This document shows, in pieces, positions 62,146 to 64,000 of a stretch of 64,000 bases of DNA. The notes under the pieces are model-generated. The model was not told the origin of the DNA. It was given only the letters and a program-made list of their open reading frames with translations, and ran no database searches. A program made the translations under genes and the position numbers. This DNA comes from Lentimicrobiaceae bacterium. Lineage in GTDB: Bacteria > Bacteroidota > Bacteroidia > Bacteroidales > Lentimicrobiaceae. The DNA lies in contig JACJXH010000007.1 in assembly GCA_020636745.1 (NCBI GenBank), forward strand, positions 62,001 through 126,000, given 5' to 3'. Every line of letters starts with the position of its first letter. Position 1 is the first letter of the stretch.

Positions 62146-64000
62146 CTAACGCTTAACGACTTTTAAAACCTGCACATTGTCGCCACAAACCAGTTTAATC
62201 ATGTAAATGCCAGGAGTCAGATTTGAATTCCATTTAATTGTATGAGAGCCAGTTGTAGCAAATCCTTTATACAAATCAGATACTTTGCGCCCGTTCAGAT
62301 CAAATACGGCAAGGTGAACCTGCGATGCTTTTTCCAGGCTATAAACAATGTTAGTTTCATTGGCAAAAGGATTAGGCATTGTCTTTAACGCTGACACCAG
62401 GCCAGAAGTGATTCTGGTAGCAACTCCATCTTCTACGTTCAGATGAATATTGATGTTCACCTGGTTCAAAAAGTAGTCAGTCATGGTAAGAGTTGTAGTG
62501 TATTGACCCGTTTCCAAATTTGAAGAGTTAAAATAAAGCATAACAGCGTCTTCGCCCGAGCCATGCAAAATAACAGAAGTGTCTGACAAAGTCAACCACT
62601 GAATGGAGTCAGGAAAGCTGAGTGCTATGGGGTTTGTTTCTGCATTGAAAGACTGAATTAGCAATGAAACAGAATCATGGGTTTCAGGCGCAATGTCAAA
62701 ATTTAAAACGTCAGGACTGGCTAGGAAATAAGGTTGATTTTGCACCATCTGCAAAGTGTTCAATAAGTTAAGCCGTCCTCCGCTAACGCATTTGCCTTCA
62801 AGCGATGCGAGTGTATCAACCGAAGCTATTAAAAAACGTTTGAACCGATAGGCGACTATGGATGGATTTTCCTTGTAAAGCTGAAGTGTGGATTCATCGG
62901 CAGCAGCATACATCAGTGCAATTGAGCCTGTTACAAATGGTGACGACATGGATGTTCCGGTTTTGTAACCATAAGTATTGCCCTGGCGCGTAGAGTAAAT
63001 ATTGGTACCCGGAGCTCCCAAATCAATGCTTGTGAGTCCCCAGCCGGCTATATTGCTGAGCATATCCAAATTGTTGGTGTTTGTTACAGCAACGACTGAT
63101 TCATTGGTCAGGGCTGTTGGAATGTCGCCATTTATATCAATGTCCCATCCACGGTTAGCGGTGGATGCAACATTTAAAATTCCGACAGAACCCATCGAAT
63201 CGTAAATGGCGCTCCAAAGAGGGTAGTTGGCAGGGTTACCGCCGTCAATGCCAAATGATGAATTGGAAGCCACAATAAAGGCACCAGCTGCTCCATTGGT
63301 TTCATTGTAACGTTTACGCATTTCAAAAACATAATCGTAGGCTGCTACAGCCGTGGCTTCATTAGTTGAAGATCCCGATACAGGCATAAGCTGGGTGTTA
63401 AAAGCCACGCCGCTGACACCATTCCCATTATTGCCAATGGCGCATGCTATACCGGCAACATGTGTGCCATGGTCATGAGGAGTCACAGCGCCACTATTGG
63501 TATACGCATTCCAGCCATCGTAGTCATCAATATATCCGTTTTCATCATCGTCAATTCCATTTGACGGGATTTCGAGTCGGTTTTTCCAAAGATGAAGGTC
63601 TGAATGTGTTAAATCTACTCCTCCGTCAATCATGGCAACAACAATGGTGTCGCCATTAGCAGTTAACCCGCTGGTGGTAATATCCCATGCATATGTGGCT
63701 TTTATATCTGCACCAGGTGTGCCACTCATTTGTCCAGTGTTTTGAAGTGCCCATTGATTGCTAAAGGAAGGGTCGTCAGGAATGAGCTCCCTTTCCTGAA
63801 GGAGGTGATTAAACTGTGCAAATTGAACTGCAGGGTGTTTGCGCACTTTTTCGAGCAGGATATTGGCATTTGTTGATGATTCATCAAAATGAAGCAGCCA
63901 TATATTCATTCTTCCCGACAGTTTTTTTTCTATGCCAGCGCCTGCTTCTGAAAAATTATCCAGCAAATTCTGCATCGCATGGGCATCGGTCAGGGGCTTC
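62146..64000 (-). CDS. T9SS-secreted subtilisin-like (S8) serine protease, 5' end cut by window edge
   Basis: The frame is open to base 64000, so the true start lies outside; an internal Met at 63975 is not a convincing start because propeptide-like sequence continues before it. Numbering from that Met: propeptide remnant to about 60 (EKVRKHPAVQFAQFNH), catalytic Asp117 in AMIDGGVD, His169 in HGTHVAGI, oxyanion Asn238 in ASNSSFG and Ser342 in GTSMSSPFVTG, then a Hydin-like/beta region (about 415-525) and a T9SS type A sorting domain (about 535-609; MPNPFANETNIVYSLEK...VLKVVKR). It is likely a surface or extracellular protease supplying peptides. All triad residues are intact. Confidence 0.93.
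   Translation of the reverse strand, partial: KPLTDAHAMQNLLDNFSEAGAGIEKKLSGRMNIWLLHFDESSTNANILLEKVRKHPAVQFAQFNHLLQERELIPDDPSFSNQWALQNTGQMSGTPGADIKATYAWDITTSGLTANGDTIVVAMIDGGVDLTHSDLHLWKNRLEIPSNGIDDDENGYIDDYDGWNAYTNSGAVTPHDHGTHVAGIACAIGNNGNGVSGVAFNTQLMPVSGSSTNEATAVAAYDYVFEMRKRYNETNGAAGAFIVASNSSFGIDGGNPANYPLWSAIYDSMGSVGILNVASTANRGWDIDINGDIPTALTNESVVAVTNTNNLDMLSNIAGWGLTSIDLGAPGTNIYSTRQGNTYGYKTGTSMSSPFVTGSIALMYAAADESTLQLYKENPSIVAYRFKRFLIASVDTLASLEGKCVSGGRLNLLNTLQMVQNQPYFLASPDVLNFDIAPETHDSVSLLIQSFNAETNPIALSFPDSIQWLTLSDTSVILHGSGEDAVMLYFNSSNLETGQYTTTLTMTDYFLNQVNINIHLNVEDGVATRITSGLVSALKTMPNPFANETNIVYSLEKASQVHLAVFDLNGRKVSDLYKGFATTGSHTIKWNSNLTPGIYMIKLVCGDNVQVLKVVKR

Noticed and set aside
1..64000. tRNA, rRNA, CRISPR, insertion sequence, prophage or attachment sites
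   Set aside because: Read for T-loop motifs, regular spaced repeats, transposase or integrase genes and terminal repeats; none was convincing.

Overview
The window is bacterial chromosome from a member of the Bacteroidota, probably a Bacteroidales-like free-living organism. The evidence is moderately AT-rich DNA, promoters of the TTG-N19-TAnnTTTG type rather than TTGACA/TATAAT, few Shine-Dalgarno sites, five proteins ending in a type IX secretion (T9SS) C-terminal sorting domain, an ECF sigma/FecR pair, FISUMP and GLPGLI-like domains, and PAS-rich hybrid histidine kinases. The genus cannot be named from the sequence. I saw no rRNA, tRNA, CRISPR array, transposase or prophage gene.

Layout. 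1-6.1 kb: a truncated beta-lactamase-fold serine hydrolase and two PAS-type histidine kinases. 6.6-10.5 kb: a SulP anion transporter converging on an M3 oligopeptidase lipoprotein. 11.7-18.6 kb: a 2287-residue T9SS-exported modular adhesin. 18.7-24.8 kb: housekeeping genes (rsmA, a TPR protein, serS, rpmA, rplU) and an EamA transporter. 25.5-27.3 kb: a small DUF6984-like protein and an aldehyde dehydrogenase. 27.4-33.7 kb: an ECF sigma factor, a FecR anti-sigma factor, an outer-membrane protein with an STN signalling domain on a non-TonB barrel, and a T9SS beta-helix protein. 34.5-42.5 kb: a 2668-residue paralogue of the first adhesin. 42.6-47 kb: EcsC-like, UMF1-type MFS, zinc-ribbon membrane and Omp85-like barrel genes. 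47.3-50.4 kb: a DUF2202 lipoprotein and a T9SS peptidylarginine deiminase closely resembling Porphyromonas PPAD at its active site. 50.6-55.8 kb: a gene run with two GH29 alpha-L-fucosidases flanking a PNGase F-like amidase, apparently for N-glycan removal. 56-64 kb: a FISUMP protein, an aminotransferase, a third (membrane hybrid) kinase and a truncated T9SS subtilisin.

The most interesting signal is regulatory. A 30-base box (TGAATARGGGTAAA, ten variable bases, RTTGTC) occurs three times with identical spacing: just upstream of fecR inside the sigma/anti-sigma locus, and upstream of each giant adhesin gene. I read it as the promoter of the local ECF sigma factor. The STN-barrel, FecR and sigma factor would then form a surface-signalling switch that controls its own operon and two large cell-surface adhesins. 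The adhesin units also share a short leader element with a hairpin and near-identical terminators, and they differ by whole domains swapped in or out at fixed slots.

Family names rest on motif and domain recognition by eye, with no database search. Residue numbers were counted by hand; domain limits are approximate.
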